This document shows, piece by piece, positions 1 through 12,173 of a stretch of DNA of 64,000 bases. The notes beneath the pieces are model-generated. The model did not search any database. It saw only the letters and a list, made by a program, of their open reading frames with translations, and was not told where the DNA came from. The stretch's first letter is position 1. Each line of letters opens with the position of its first letter. Source of the DNA: Bullera alba (taxonomy: Eukaryota > Basidiomycota > Tremellomycetes > Tremellales > Bulleraceae). The stretch lies in the NCBI GenBank assembly GCA_001600095.1, contig BCIX01000004.1:1182586-1246585 (forward strand). Reading direction: 5' to 3'. A program made the translations under genes and the position numbers.

Positions 1-1549
1 TGGATGCTCGAGTATGGTGGTGTAAGGGCTGTATACCGGAGAGGCCAACAGAGTCAGTGGATACCTCGGTGTGGTTTCCCACTGCGCCATTGGGAATGGC
101 GAAGCTGATGCCGCAAGGACGCGACCGGACATTGAGGGCGGTTGATGATGGGAAGATGGAGTCCAACTCGAACCTGGCAATATTGGTCCTCCAGCGAAAC
201 GGAACAAGAGGCCTATACTCATGAAAGCCACTCCGGCTGCTCTTCTCCCTTTACCCCTCCCTCCTGATCCCCTGGCCATGCTCTGACTCCGACTGATACT
301 CCTCCGCTTGGGATGTATCATGACCACCTCGCCAGTCCCTCCATCCGCCTCCTCCGGCCTCATGAGAATCACACTCTGCGTCAGGTCCGGCGCTCCCACT
401 CCGATGTGGACATCGTGATTCCGCTTCATACTCCGCCCTCTATCCCCCTTCGCGTCGACATCCAGCAGATTCCCTACAGATCCACTCGTCCCCCGTCCAT
501 CGACGTGAGGATGGGGGTGTTCCGTTGTTGTAGATGTTGACAGATGAGACCTTGCCGTGTGGTCCGAATGGAAAGAATCCATCATTCCCCCTCCTCCACC
601 GGCATCGTCGTCTCCCGTGCCTTCTTCCCCTTCGGCAGTATCTGGCAGATCGGAAGCCTGCGTGTTGGTACTCTGCCTCGAGAGCTTCTGCCTCCTTCTC
701 CGGGACCGACTCCGGTTCTGCACAGCTCTCTCTGCGGCTCTGGCGACATCCAGCGCAGCTTCGTAGATCGCAGCGTAGGATCTATCCCTGTACAAATCGC
801 TCTGATTGACCATCTGCCCTCCTTCCTCCAATAACAGGGCGTTGGGTACAGAAGAGGTGAGCCGTCTTCTGGCTTTAGGTCTAGAGGCCGATGGTGTCGG
901 CTCGGCATAGGGATGTGGGCCTACATGGGCGATATTGCTCAATGGGCCTGGCAGGGCGGTGTGCGGTAAGAGCTGGGGGTAGGCTTGATAAGGCGGATGC
1001 GAGGTGGACCTTGTTCTGGGATGTTGAGCCTCGCTAAGAGGGGGCGAGAGGATGAGAGAGTGGTGTAGGGACTGCGTCGAGGTGAGATATGGCGTGTTGG
1101 CTTGGGAGGGGGGCTGAGAGTGTGCCAGAGGCGGGTTCACGGAGCGATAGTAGAAGAATTGGTAGACGAGGGCAAAGTCTATCAAGCAGAAGTATGCCGC
1201 GAGGTAGGTCTGAAGAGTTGATCGTCAGCACCTTGACTCCATTACTGCGCTGGGAACATAGAGGCGTTGTAGCCGACTCACCTGGAAGGGGAGTTGGTCT
1301 GTGAGGACACAACCGATCAGATTGGTGATATCGCCTAACAAGTGTCGTCAGCTCTCTAGCCTTTGCCGGACGAAGCTCAAGGTTGAACTGACCGAAGAGC
1401 CAGTTGACCAAGAACGGCAGGGCCAATCCCTCGCAGCTTCTCAGCTTGATGTTCTTGACCACTTGAGGAAGCTGAGCGCACAGCCAACATCCGATTGTGG
1501 TGTATCCCATGATCGAGGCGATCAACACCCGAGCATCGGTGCCCGACAT
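1..1549 (-). CDS. PQ-loop vacuolar amino-acid transporter (Ypq/RTC2-like), 3' end beyond the window
   Basis: Seven-helix PQ-loop proteins of the yeast Ypq1-3 type export cationic amino acids across the vacuolar membrane. Starting at the ATG at 1549, exon 1 (1393-1549) encodes a hydrophobic helix followed by the motif CAQLPQVVKN, the proline-glutamine pair that defines the family. Exon 2 (1282-1334) and exon 3 (from 1209 leftward) join with canonical GT/AG and give LFGDITNLIGCVLTDQLPFQ and then TYLAAYFCLIDFALVYQFFY, the typical second and third segments. A long Ser/Arg-rich, presumably cytosolic loop follows (about 1080-300), as in fungal members. A hydrophobic stretch resumes near 210. The second PQ repeat should lie left of position 1. 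The exon structure in the last 180 bases is not resolved. Family assignment is firm; the substrate is inferred. Confidence 0.85.
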
Positions 1550-2139
1550 CGCGCGACACTAGCCAGCGGCTCTTGACTAACCAACAAGGCTGAAGAAGTG
1601 AGAGTGTCGTTGTCGAAGGCTTCCGAGCTCCAGAGCGATCGTCAAAGTGTCCTATCGCTTGACCAGTTTCGTCGATGTACCGTGTCCTATGGTCCAAGCT
1701 ATCCACTGGGCCTCATGCCACTATACGAACGTCGAGCATCCTACAAGTCACACTGTCCCGTTGATCATTGAGCTGAGACGATGATGAACGCGTCGAAGCC
1801 GTTCGTAAGGATATACGAGCTGATAAGAGCTCCCTTTGATCGCAAAGTGGGGGTGGGCGAAAACAAGTCTACCGTATCAATTCTCCGGCAAAGGGGATCT
1901 CGATTCGGATAATTGCCCATGCGTCCACCTAAAGTGTCCAGTGTACATCCCACAAGCTCGCCAGTCTCGGCGTCATACAATGCTCGCGAATACGTCTACT
2001 TTGTCACAGATCTATACTTCATGAAGGCGTAGTCTAACAGATTATCGGGTCCGATTCTCATTCACACTCATCCAGCAAATTAGCCATCTCTCCTTCCAGA
2101 CATCCTGCACTCCACCTGACGTAGCTCGTCCCAGCCCTT
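1550..2139. other. Intergenic, 5' of the PQ-loop gene
   Basis: No supported gene. It should hold the promoter of the transporter that starts at 1549 and the 3' end of the Pal1 transcript. A 71-codon minus-strand frame (1765-1980) has no recognisable similarity and no splice context, so it is not called. Confidence 0.5.
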
Positions 2140-2805
2140 CTACTTGACCATCTTGTCCTTGAGCTTCTTGACCATCGACGTCTTTCGCTTCACTGAAGCA
2201 CCACCATACTCGTCCCCAACGGCAAGAGTATCTCTTTGTCGGCTGGTGGTTCGGATCAGATCATCAAAATCAGGCAAGACCGGTCCCACAGGCGGTGTTG
2301 GCAGTCCCTTCGCTCTGTCCTTGGCCACCCCAAAGTCCGTGTTGTTACTGTTGTTGCTTGCCAGGGGCCCCGACAACATCTCCATCTCGCCCATCAGATG
2401 GCTACTTGGTCCGCGGGAGTGTTTGCTCTTTTCCTTCTCCAACGCTCGCGCAGCACGGGCTTTGGAGCTTGGCGACTCGACAAACACGTATCCGCCATTG
2501 GTGACGGGAAGGTCTGCTTCCACAGCCTGGTCTTTAATCTCGATATCCTCTTCCTCCGGGACGATGGGGTTGGTATACGTCGCCTTTTGGGGCGATGATC
2601 TGCCGGTGACGGGGGCAGCGAGCGCGGGTTGACCACCACTAGAGTGTCGATTGAAGAAACCAGGTCGTTTGGCCGGCATCGCTGGAACATCCCCATTCTT
2701 CTCCCAAGTGGGTGACGGGAGTTCTTCGGCCGGAGAGCCAGATTGGGGGTAGGCGTTCTTACTGGGCGAGTGGGCTCGTAGCGGGGATCGATTGTGGGAT
2801 TCGCG
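2140..2805 (-). CDS. Ser/Pro-rich open segment, probable C-terminal exon of the Pal1 gene
   Basis: A 222-codon open frame begins directly after a good acceptor (pyrimidine tract then CAG at 2806-2808) in phase 0 and ends in TGA at 2140. It reads as low-complexity Ser/Pro-rich protein and finishes with the basic, amphipathic SMVKKLKDKMVK. That end resembles SLMQKIKTMVRTRSG in the preceding Pal1 exon. The upstream Pal1 exon has its own in-frame stop at 2923. To join the two, a phase-0 donor inside that exon is needed; GTGCGT right after the ATG codon of KTMV (near 3218) is one candidate. It is therefore either an alternatively spliced Pal1 C-terminus or a separate gene whose first exon I cannot place. 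Confidence 0.5.
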   Translation of the reverse strand, partial: RESHNRSPLRAHSPSKNAYPQSGSPAEELPSPTWEKNGDVPAMPAKRPGFFNRHSSGGQPALAAPVTGRSSPQKATYTNPIVPEEEDIEIKDQAVEADLPVTNGGYVFVESPSSKARAARALEKEKSKHSRGPSSHLMGEMEMLSGPLASNNSNNTDFGVAKDRAKGLPTPPVGPVLPDFDDLIRTTSRQRDTLAVGDEYGGASVKRKTSMVKKLKDKMVK

Positions 2806-2922
2806 CTGAAAGAGGAGCGAGGTCAGCTCATGTCGAAGGCCATCATCGGCTCGGAAGAGAAGGACAAGTGAAAATCAATCTGCTGACATTAAATGTCCTA
2901 TATGAATCCCCAGCCCTAGCCC

Positions 2923-5434
2923 TCATCGCTGCCTATATTGTCCCGGCCTCGCCGATTCCCGTTCGTCCTGTATCTGCGCCCTCCTGCCGTAATCGCCTGC
3001 TCGAGCTTCGACGACCTCGTAGTCCTCTTCGATCGGCGACTCCATGGCTTCCTCCAAGATCTCCTGCCGCGTCCACGTCGGCGTCAAAACAGGTCGTGCT
3101 TGCCCGCCCTCTCCACTGCTGTACCGTCCCCCGCGGCCACCTTCTCCGGATTGCATACCGGCAAAGTATCCGCCGTCTTGTTCCAAATCGACCGATCCGG
3201 ATCTCGTACGCACCATGGTTTTGATCTTCTGCATCAAGCTCTTTGTTCGCTTGACGCCCCCGGCGCCAGTTAGCGGCAGTGCTTTCGACTCGCCAAGAGG
3301 TGAAGTCGACTCTTCCGCGATCGCGGGAGACCTAGCACCGAGACCTCCGAGTCGGAGACCGGGAGAGCGTGCTGGCGGTGAGATCCCAAGATCCATCGTT
3401 TCTGCAACTACACAGAGTCAATATCCCTCTCCTTCAGATACTCGGTGCAAGTTACTCACGGTCCAAGGTGTTGCCATCGCCAGGAGACTCGCCATAGTCC
3501 TCGAATGGTTCGGCTAAAGGCGGATCAGCAGGAGTTATACAGACTGATCGCAACACTCACGATTGTCAATACCCCAAGCGGCCTTCAATGCCCTTCTCTT
3601 CTCTTCCCTCTGCCTCTGACGCTCTTGTCTAGCCAAAGTGGCTTCGTCCATTGGTGCGGCGTTGGCGTCGGGAAAGTATCCCCCACTGGAGGGCATACTC
3701 GTCGAGTACTGCCCTGTCAGTCCTCCTCCGCTGACGCGTCGACTGGTAGAGCCGTGCTTCATCGCAGTAGCGTGGGATCGGCGGGGTACGGCATCTGGGT
3801 TGACCTCTTTTGCGGGTGGTACGGGTGGTGAAGCGAGGGAAATCATCGAAGGACCCTGTTTGAGTGGCGCTTGAACGGGTCGTTCGCCAAATGCCTGCAT
3901 AGGTGCTTTCGTCGGCGGCAGGTTCTGGTTTCGAGAAGGTGCAGCGGCGTCATAAGGTCCAGCATGGTGCCACACTGAGTACGTGGTCAGATGATTGCTA
4001 GGATGTAGGGATGAGGGACGGGTTGCCGACTTACTGGCTGATCCCAGACCGGTTGGATCCCAAGTGTCAATGACATCCGCATGCCTACTGCCCTTCTTAT
4101 CCTCCAAAGCTTTGCGCTGTCCGGCCGTCAACTCCTTGCCGCTGTTCTCGCCGAGGCCGAATGATCCAGAGGACATGGACCGTCGGACTCGCGTTCGCAG
4201 GCCATTGTTCGAAGGCGTCGGATGGAGGAGGTTTGCAGAAGATGATGTGTTTGTGCTGGATTCCAACATTGTGAATCGGCGTTGAGGGGAACGAGGCGAA
4301 CGAGGTGACACGGTCAGCATCATCGTGGCGGGTGTTACAATTCTGTAGCAGTGGACCAAAGTGAAAGGCAAGGAATAGCAATGGGGAATAGCTAGACTCT
4401 TGGGGTGGGCTCGCTGGAGTGATGGGGTTGGGAGATATCCTTTGATGACCACGCCCGCGCGGGATGACGAGACTTCCTTTGAGCAGAGATATGTAGATAG
4501 GTGCGAGTGGTCACAGACCAGTGGTAGTGAGGATGATAACAGGTGAGAAAGAGGTATGAGATATGGCAACAACAGACGTGCGGAATGAAGCCTCGCCGCC
4601 AAGGTCATCGATATCGATGCCAGGGATGTAAACAAACTGGATGCACGCGTGGATCGGGACTAGTGATGGGGGAGCTGCGCGGGGGATATGGAGGGTGGAA
4701 GCGGTATGGTGTACGCAGGTAATGACCCGAACGACTGGATGAGACAAGCCTTCTCCAAGTCGCCCGACTAATTAACCAGTACGACCAGTATCGTGGGGCG
4801 ATCCGCGGAATGTTTCCCTCTCGGCGAGATGGATCGAGTGAAGCAAGAGCCTGTTCATCGATTCGTACACACCCACTCACCCCGATTGCGCTGTCTGCGA
4901 CCTGACTACCTTCTGCCTCTGACTACCCGGCGGTCTGACCGGTCCAGCGGGTGGCTCCAACTCGTCCTGCTCGAACGGGTTCTGCGACGAGATGATCCTC
5001 TGCGAGGGCAACTGAGGTTGCTGCTGATGTGCCGATTGCATATTGTCCTGCGTTGGGGGGTTGTACAGAGTATGCCTGTTCAAGTGATTGTCGTTGGGCG
5101 AGGGTGTCCTTCTTGGGACTAGAGGGTTGAGTGATCTCGAGGTGGTGTATTGATATTCCGAGGGAGGCGAGACGCCGGTCTGTAATTGTGGTAGTTGGAG
5201 TATCCCAGACGGCGCTGAAAAGTCAATAGAGGGGTGTTGGTAGTGACCGCCGTTGGAGCCGGCTTTGGGTTTGGTATTGTTCGAGTTGGGAGCAGAGTCT
5301 CCAATCTGAACTGAATTCCTTACTGCCTCTGCGAGATCGACATCGACGTCTAGGTATCTCGACGACCGGGTCGACGAGTCCTTTGGTGGTAATGGTGGGG
5401 CGAGCGCTGGTGACTGTTGTCTGTGTCCGTTCAT
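2923..5434 (-). CDS. PAL1: Pal1 family cell-morphology protein
   Basis: Pal1 proteins sit at the cortex of growing cell ends and endocytic sites and help keep cell shape; no enzymatic activity is known. Five exons join in frame: 4881-5434, 4035-4342, 3974-3561, 3513-3460 and 3401-2923 (602 aa). The diagnostic block is split by the second intron: DVIDTWDPTGLGSA then MWHHAGPYDAAAPSRN, with the His-Gly-Pro-(F/Y)-Asp and Arg-Asn residues characteristic of the family. The rest is low-complexity Ser/Pro/Gln. A basic coiled stretch rich in Arg, Gln and Glu (REEKRRALKAAWGIDN) follows the core. The ATG at 5434 starts MNGHRQQSPALAPPLPPKD; the frame is open further upstream but has no better start. The first intron (539 nt) is unusually long for this window. 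The 3' end is uncertain (see 2140-2805). Confidence 0.85.
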
Positions 5435-6513
5435 TGTTGTCCTCGAGCTATATGCTGGGAGTGCGATGTGCGAGTAATGTCCCCTTTGGGCTCGGCAGGG
5501 GGTAGCAAGGGGAATGTGGCACTCTTGGGGTGGGACGGTCCGTGTGTTGACTCCTTTGTCCCGATTGGAATTGATCGGAGTATGCTGTAGGGTGTGGGGT
5601 GCAAGGGCCAGGGCCAGGGTGTGTTTCGGGTCTGATCTAGTCCGACTCAATAGGACTCGATTCTATGGTCTGCAAGCTGTGCAATTGAGTTCTTGCAGAG
5701 CATGTATCAACCTCGTCTTCATCGCCTGGCTCACTTCCAACTCCGCTCCCATAACGACGACGACGGCGAAAAGGGAGGAAGCGCGCGGCCCCATACTCCC
5801 GGCCGGTTCTTCCGCTTCCGCTCCACGCCATCGCCATCCGCGCCACCGACATGCACCAAACATCCAGACGCGTCGAGGACGAGCGTAATGTAGGCGTAAC
5901 ATTGACATGAGACAATGGCATGATACATGTGCGTGAGCAAAGTCGTAAGCAGGCGTCTTGACGGCCCCATCCTCCACAGCATCGATATCCTCGGCAGACG
6001 ACGTCGACAAGTCTTGATAGCCTGTCCAGACGCAAAGTGGATTTCACTCGACCGCATCTTGAGAGACTGGATCACTGACTCACTGTGCACGGGTGTCAGG
6101 ACACAGTGGGCAGTGGGATGTAAAAGTGATCTAGGCAGGTAGCTCCGTAATCCCACCAACGCTGTTAGGTGATGGAGATCCACAGCAGCGGTCCTGATAC
6201 CTACGCTGAGTCGCTCACTCACTCTCCACGTACTAACGTACTAGCATGATAAGATCCCTATGAGGTCGTCATGACTTGTCCTCATCTCGAGCTCGAAGTT
6301 GGGGGCTTGGGGCTAGAAGTCGAGCCTGGAGGCTCCGGGCTGCTGATTATAACGAACACCATTGAGCTCAGTAATGCAGTCTCTCCTCACTAATGCATCT
6401 TTCTTCAAACTATACCCATGTCTCCTTAGTCCGCAACTGATACCTCTCACTCCGATGCTCCATGGTCTCCCTGGTCGCCGCCACCAGGGGTAAGGGTTTT
6501 TCACCTCGTATGA
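5435..6513. other. Intergenic, Pal1 promoter side
   Basis: Three overlapping minus-strand frames of 115-163 codons lie at 5637-6222, but none has a recognisable domain, coding-like composition or splice logic. I treat the stretch as upstream region of the Pal1 gene plus 3' region of the gene ending at 6514. Confidence 0.4.
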
Positions 6514-7010
6514 TCACCCCTCACTGGCTTGCGAAGTCGAGGTGACCTTTGTCATCAGCTCCTCGAAGCACCTCTTGATTGTGGCCACATCGTCCGCCAG
6601 TGCCGGCCTGAGGATTGACACCAGTTCCAACATTGCGACAAGATCGTCGTTCTCCGTGATGTCAGTATCGGTGAAGTCTTTCAGAGGAGTCTGCTCCGAT
6701 ATCGTGTAGTACCTCTTCCATATTTTCTCTCTCTTTTCCTTCTCGTCTGCAGAGAAGGTGAACTTGTCGTCTTCGTCCAGCTCGGTGAAGAACTTGCCAA
6801 CTTTGAGGAAGGACGAATAATACTGCAGATTCGTATTGGAACTCTTGGATGCATCGACACTGCTGGGCGTACACCCGTTCGCGTTCTGGTTCGTTTCAAC
6901 ATCCTGTAGATTGAAGGCGATCAGCTCAGTACTCAGTGTCGTTCTGCAAGTGGCTGGTGTGAGAGGGAGTGGTGGTATGGAAGTGGAACTCGACCTACTT
7001 CTCCGGGCAT
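6514..7010 (-). CDS. Small unrecognised protein, N-terminally shortened paralogue of the gene at 8646-9241
   Basis: Function unknown. Exon 2 (6514-6903) has no ATG near its beginning and is easy to miss. It encodes 129 residues that align along their length with the protein at 8646-9241: shared blocks include EKIWKRYY against SRMWKRYY, and ADDVATIKRCFEEL against KDDVATIKRCFAEL. A 95-nt intron (6904-6998; GTAGGT...CTACAG) precedes it at the same position and phase as in the paralogue. The likeliest start is the ATG at 7010 in a good context (CACCATG), giving a 4-codon first exon and about 133 aa. Bases just upstream still resemble the paralogue's exon 1 but in another frame and without an ATG. 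The N-terminal 40 residues have therefore been lost or frameshifted. Confidence 0.65.
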
Positions 7011-8645
7011 GGTGAGCGTTTCCTCTTCGTGTTTCTGGCCAAGGCTCGAGTTACAGGGTCAAAGACGCTGTTGACTTCTTTCTGAAGGTGAAAGGCAGCA
7101 GGCAGAAGTTTAGATGTCTGCAGCAGTCACAGACAAGTGAAGATGGGGCGGGGAAGTGGTCTCGTAGAAAGCAGTCAGTAACTTGGTATGGGTCACGGAT
7201 ATGCAACGAGAACACTGGTTTGCTGATGTAGGACCAAACCTGGTCTCAGAAACTCAGATGAGGGACTTACGGGTCGTCAATAATGTCTGTGTCAGCAAGT
7301 CTTGGGTGTTGGTTGAAAGGGGGGATGACTATGAGGGACGTCAAGACTCAAGTGCAAACGATGCTGATGGCGGACGTAGACGACTGCTTGGCCTTCCCCT
7401 TTTGCCCCCAATGCTCCAAGTCCAGGCTCACGCTCGAGTGGCGACCAAGTCCTCTCCAGCTGATGCAACGTGTCAGCTTCACGTCCGCCCGGACTAGGTG
7501 GGGTCAGCAGAAAGGATGACACATGAAGTCGAAGACTTTGAGGTTTCCTAGTGTTGCACTATCGTCATCCCCACTTGTCCATCCCGTCATGGCGTCATCA
7601 TCAATGGAGGATCTTGGAGCACATCTGAAGCTGCGGGCTCTGCGGCTTCTCTCTCGACTGCTAAACATGTCAGCTCCTTGAGCGGCTGCTTTGCCTGTTG
7701 ACACATGTTTCGATCCTGGCCAACAACGTAGGACATGGTCATGGCTCATGCTGCGTGCAGGAGAGCAGTGGCGCGTTTCAAAGGAGGGTATTGTAAGCGT
7801 GCTACAGAGTCAGATATAGGCCTGCCTTGTGTTCGGCGTTTCACTGTCTACACTTTTTCGAATACGCACGACACACGGGTTAAAGTCTCCCCTCGCTCCA
7901 GTCCGTTCCAGCAACGAGTGAAGCTCCGCCAGTCGTCTCGACCCCAAACGCTGTTGGGTCAGTCAGCTCAGCGATTCGAGACACGTCCGAGCTCACCATG
8001 ACGCAAGCTGTGACGCCGAAATGATTGTAAGGAGCTCGCTTATCTGGACATCCTTTATGTCGGAGCAACCAGGCAGGTAGGTTTGACATAGTCGAAACGT
8101 GTGTCAAGACGACATCGACCCCGACTCGCCGAGTCTAAACAAACGACCGATACCGCTCCGCACGTCGCGACGCCCGTGATCTCCCTTGTTGGACAGGAGT
8201 GACGTCGTTGTCGAATTTCGAATACGTTGTGAGAGTATAATCTATTTGGTGATGAGAAATTCTCATCTTCCCATCCCGTACCCCGTCCACTTGGATCGGT
8301 GTTATGGTTTCAGGGCGGAGTAAGTGTCAACCGAGCTGAGTGAATATGGTCGACGTGTGAACTTTGCGTCATTGTAACAAGGATGGCCGGTCTCCTGAGA
8401 ATAGAACACCTCGAACGTCTGAACTATGAGCTGTAAAGTGAGCATGAACTGCCGTCGAGGTTTTCCGGTCTGTAAGGTATAAATAGGTCGTCGAGGAATG
8501 TCAACTTTCCCCATCACAACTTCACTCTCCAACTCACAATCATCACAACCCACAACTCACAACATCCCAACAGTTCACTGATTTACACCATTGACTTACT
8601 TGACCTCACCGTACTTTACTAAACCACTTCACCAAACAACTTAGA
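7011..8645. promoter_or_regulatory. Divergent intergenic region between the two small paralogues
   Basis: About 1.6 kb between two head-to-head genes. No supported coding sequence. The part next to 8646 carries a TATA box and a CA-rich leader (separate entry). The part next to 7010 contains the decayed exon-1 remnant of the left paralogue (about 7010-7110). Confidence 0.5.
8478..8485 (+). promoter_or_regulatory. TATA box of the gene at 8646
   Basis: TATAAATA stands 161 bases before the ATG. It is followed by an A/C-rich, G-poor leader (about 8510-8645) with repeated CACAAC/CAACTC words, typical of strongly expressed, inducible fungal genes. Strength of expression is inferred. Confidence 0.6.
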
Positions 8646-9241
8646 ATGTCTGCCGTCTCTACCGAGCTCAAGGGTTTCGCCAAGAGAGTCGAGCTCGACG
8701 CTAAGAGCGCTTTCGACACTGTCTCTCGAGCTTTCACCGGCGAGAAGAAGAAGCGATTCACCCTGTCCGGAGAGTTCTCTGACGAGGTAAGTCGAGCAAT
8801 CAGTATCCCACTTCCTCGTCCTCTTGCAAGGATATCGCTGACCGATTCCCATCGCGGCTATAGGACATCAAGACTATCGAGGAAACTATTGCTAAATCTG
8901 ATCGACCGATCAGTGTCGAAGCATCCAAGGCCGCTCTCGAATACTATACGGCCTTCTCCAACGTCGCCAGCTGGTTGGAAGGCCTCGGGGGATCCGAGAA
9001 CTTCTCCTTCTCCGACGGGGAGAAGGAGAATGTTTCCAGAATGTGGAAGAGGTATTACCTGAACACTGGAAACATCTCCCACAACGAGATCACCGACAAA
9101 GACATCGAGGAGAACGGTCTCGAGAGTATGTTGGACAAGACGGCGATCCTCGAGTCGAAGCTCAAGGACGATGTGGCTACCATCAAGAGGTGCTTCGCCG
9201 AGTTGAGGACTAAGGCCAGTACCAGGGACACTTCGGCTTGA
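8646..9241 (+). CDS. Small unrecognised acidic/basic protein, 172 aa
   Basis: I do not recognise the family. Two exons, 8646-8786 and 8864-9241, join in phase 0 (GTAAGT...TATAG). The protein has no signal peptide or membrane segment. The N-terminus is helical and charged (LKGFAKRVELDAKSAFDTVS), followed by a variable Ser-rich centre. A conserved C-terminal half contains WKRYY and DDVATIKRCF, which are also the best-kept parts of the shortened paralogue on the other strand at 6514-7010. The clean TATA box and CA-rich leader suggest strong or regulated transcription. The gene stands at the edge of a transposon-scarred, gene-poor island. Possibly a lineage-restricted family; a cytosolic location is assumed only from the lack of targeting signals. 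Confidence 0.8.
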
Positions 9242-11984
9242 TCCCCTGGGATGCCCATTACCCCTGGTAAAGGAGACCAGGGAGACCAGCTTTGAGAGCC
9301 GAGAGAGATGAGCGAGATGAGTGTGAGAGTAACGTGACGAGATCTTGGTGGAGGAGAGACGATCTGATTGCATGTTGATGATACCTTGATGTTGAGAGGA
9401 TGAGATGTATATGTGAGGATGAGCTGCGAGTCCGAGTCAGTGCTCACTGGTGGATCGAGTCGATTGACTTGCGCCGCCTCGAGCTCGGCTCCCGCCGGTA
9501 GGCCGGTGTACAATGGGTGACAGCGGTTGAAACGTTGAAAGCAATGGACTTGACAGAGTCATGGGACTAGAAGTGCAATCCGGGGTGTTTCCTAGACGAA
9601 GTCGTGTCGAAATTTGAAGCCTCTTCCAGTTCACTATCTCAGCGACAACTCATCGCTCAGCGATTCAACTTGCATCCAAAAACGCAGCGATCGTGGGCAA
9701 ACTACAAGTGCCCGCCCGACGAGGGAGGGATTGTTCAACCCACCCACTTTTGGCAAGCGTGACAATCACCGTGGGAACGCTATGACCGCGCCCTGGTCGA
9801 TCGGGCCTCGGGGGAGTTTCGAACAGAGGTCGTTTTGGGGTCGCTTTGGGGTCGCTCGGTACCTTGAATCGCACTTGAGATGGCAGCTACAGGATATGTC
9901 ACAGCCCGCTCCGGGATACGCACGAACGCCCCGATCTCTCGCCCCGATCTCGACTGCCGTCGCCGGCGATCCAATCGACCTCGCGGCTCTCTTTAGAATT
10001 CCGGAAATATTGGAGTCGAGTCTCCAGATACACGGTAAGTCGAGTTTTCCTTTGTTAAACCAATCCAACACGGTACCATCGGGTACCATCGGCTCCATAC
10101 GCATTCAATCTCCGCGCACCACCTACGCCGACATGACTTTCTTACCTGGGCCCATCGACTCCCGATCGGTCCGTTCGACATGGGAGCGCCTCCAAGTTTC
10201 TACCGGGAGGTTATCGAGCTGCAGTGTAGCTGGTGACGGGACAACTCCCGGCCAGTTCAGTGTCGCATCAGATTTCGTACTTGTCAAGGGCTTTGACAGG
10301 TACTGAATTCTCCTCGTCCATGCCTTTGGGTCGGCCCGTTCGAATGCGAGCTTTCGATAACTCCTTCGCCCTTTAGCCAGCTGGGGGAAGCAACGTCAAC
10401 CTCGGAGTCTCTCGGATCGGTCATTGTCTTCCTCGCCTCGCAAACGCGAGGACCACCTCTCAAATGTCACCTGTATAGATGAAGAGCTTGAGCCAATTTC
10501 CCTTCCTTGGGGGGGGGTTCGTTGCTCATCAATTCCCCAAGCACTGCTGCGGCCATGGTTCCAAGGTCCCTCGCCTGCCGCTGGTTTACGTGTTACCTTC
10601 TCCTTGTCTAAGGACACGGCTTACGGACCCGACAGCTTCAATCTCTCTTGGCCCCTCAACAGCAGTGATCGCGGCAGCAGCTCTGACTGCGGCAGCTCTC
10701 AAGCTCAAACGGCAGCATTCCGCCAATCCCATACCACAGCGAAGCAATTGGAGAAGGTTATGCCAAGCGGCTTTGTCTGAGTTCAGCCTGGATGGTCGAC
10801 ATGAGGGAACGACTAAAGGGTCTGGAGAGGGGACCACGCTCACAGGACAGGAAGGAACCCATGGTTACGAAACCGACGATCTTTTCTACAGCCTACAGCT
10901 TGGCATAATACTCACCTCCTTCGTGCAGTGTTGCACACGACTGGGTGCGTCCTGCTCCAGGACGATGCGGGGAGTCGACGATTACGGAAGAAGCTCGACG
11001 ATCCTCTTCACACTTTCCCTCCACAATGACTCAGTCAGCGAAGGAAGTCATCACCTTCACCACTGTTGCTCTGCAACTCCAAGATCCAATCTGCCCGCCT
11101 CCTGTCACCTCACGTCCAGGAGCCTTCCTGTGTGACCACCGGCGAAGTCAACCCCGAACATCTCTACCCACAGTATACATGGTGCTGTGATTGCCGCTCA
11201 TGCGAGTGGATATCCTTCTCGTTTAACGGAGGAGACGATTGTGCGGTAGACCTGGCACGTAGCTCGCGGAGTTTCGGGACAAGGCTTCTCCTAGCAGTGG
11301 TGGAAGCCGTGTGGAAACCGACTGGAGTAACGGCATCCCACCGACCTCATTACTTTCGCTATCGGTGTCGCTCTCGCTGCCTGTCTGACTGGTCTCTCCG
11401 GAATATTGTCGACACGAGCTTCGACCGGTATTGGTATCTTTTTCGCGTTCTGCGTTAGGAAGTGGTCGTTGCACCCGCCCGCTTCCGAATGGAGCCATTC
11501 TCATCGAAAACAGCCAAACTCCATGGGTATGAATTTACATCTCATGCCGTTCTGGTGCCAGTCTGGGGATGTGATGCCTGGAGTGGTGGTAACCTCTGTA
11601 CAATCGCTCGATCGCCCCACAGCTGGCTGTAGTCACGTCCCATACCTACCTCCGCGAGTCCGCATGGTCGATCGGCTCGAATCAACCTGACCCGTATGGT
11701 GTCCGCCCATTGAGTCTTCAGGTGACCTCACCACTGTTGTCCGGCATTCACTGCATCTGCATACGATATCAACGGTCTTTCATTGCAGCCTTCACCCCGG
11801 ACTGTCTTGAGTTGACTGCTTGTGCGCGTCTACGTCTGTCTCGTTTGTCCCGTGCGGCAGAGCTGGTCTGTTTTGGTTTATAGCGAGGGCGCTAGATCGT
11901 CATCGACTTGTCGCCAGCCTCGACTTGGCGACTTGGTGATTTCGATTCTCGAGCTTCGGCTAGAACGAACATCTCCTTTTCGAC

Positions 11985-12173
11985 GTGAATCAATCTGGGA
12001 AACTCCACCATCAAAGGGAAGCATCAGCACGAGACTACCCTAGGCTCGCCCTATTCGACTTGGTCGGCACCTGCCTTTACGACTCTGGTCTTCCCCTCGG
12101 TATTTGGGCTGAAGCTACGCCACATGCCGCATACATCCGCGATCGAGTGCCGGCCAAATCCATCGACGCATAG
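11985..12173 (+). mobile_element. Ty1/copia retrotransposon integrase relic
   Basis: The plus-strand frame reads LYDSGLPLGIWAEATPHAAY then IRDRVPAKSIDA before a stop at 12171. This matches the conserved segment of Ty1/copia polyproteins downstream of the integrase catalytic core, where the family shows LxDSGLPxxxWAEA, a hydrophobic AAY and NR(x)PSKAxDG. Only about 40 residues are convincing. Upstream sequence no longer shows the DDE residues, and no reverse transcriptase, RNase H or LTR is visible. It is a dead fragment. Confidence 0.6.

Noticed and set aside
5637..6222. Minus-strand frames of 115-163 codons upstream of Pal1
   Set aside because: Three frames overlap with equal claim, composition is Arg/Ser/Cys-skewed like antisense translation, and no domain or splice structure supports any of them.
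9614..10306. 230-codon plus-strand frame
   Set aside because: No recognisable domain, lies in the decayed island, and its opposite strand is equally open; most likely chance or transposon debris.
10479..11135. 218-codon plus-strand frame
   Set aside because: Low-information composition rich in Ser, Thr, His and Cys without motifs; overlaps other open frames of similar length.
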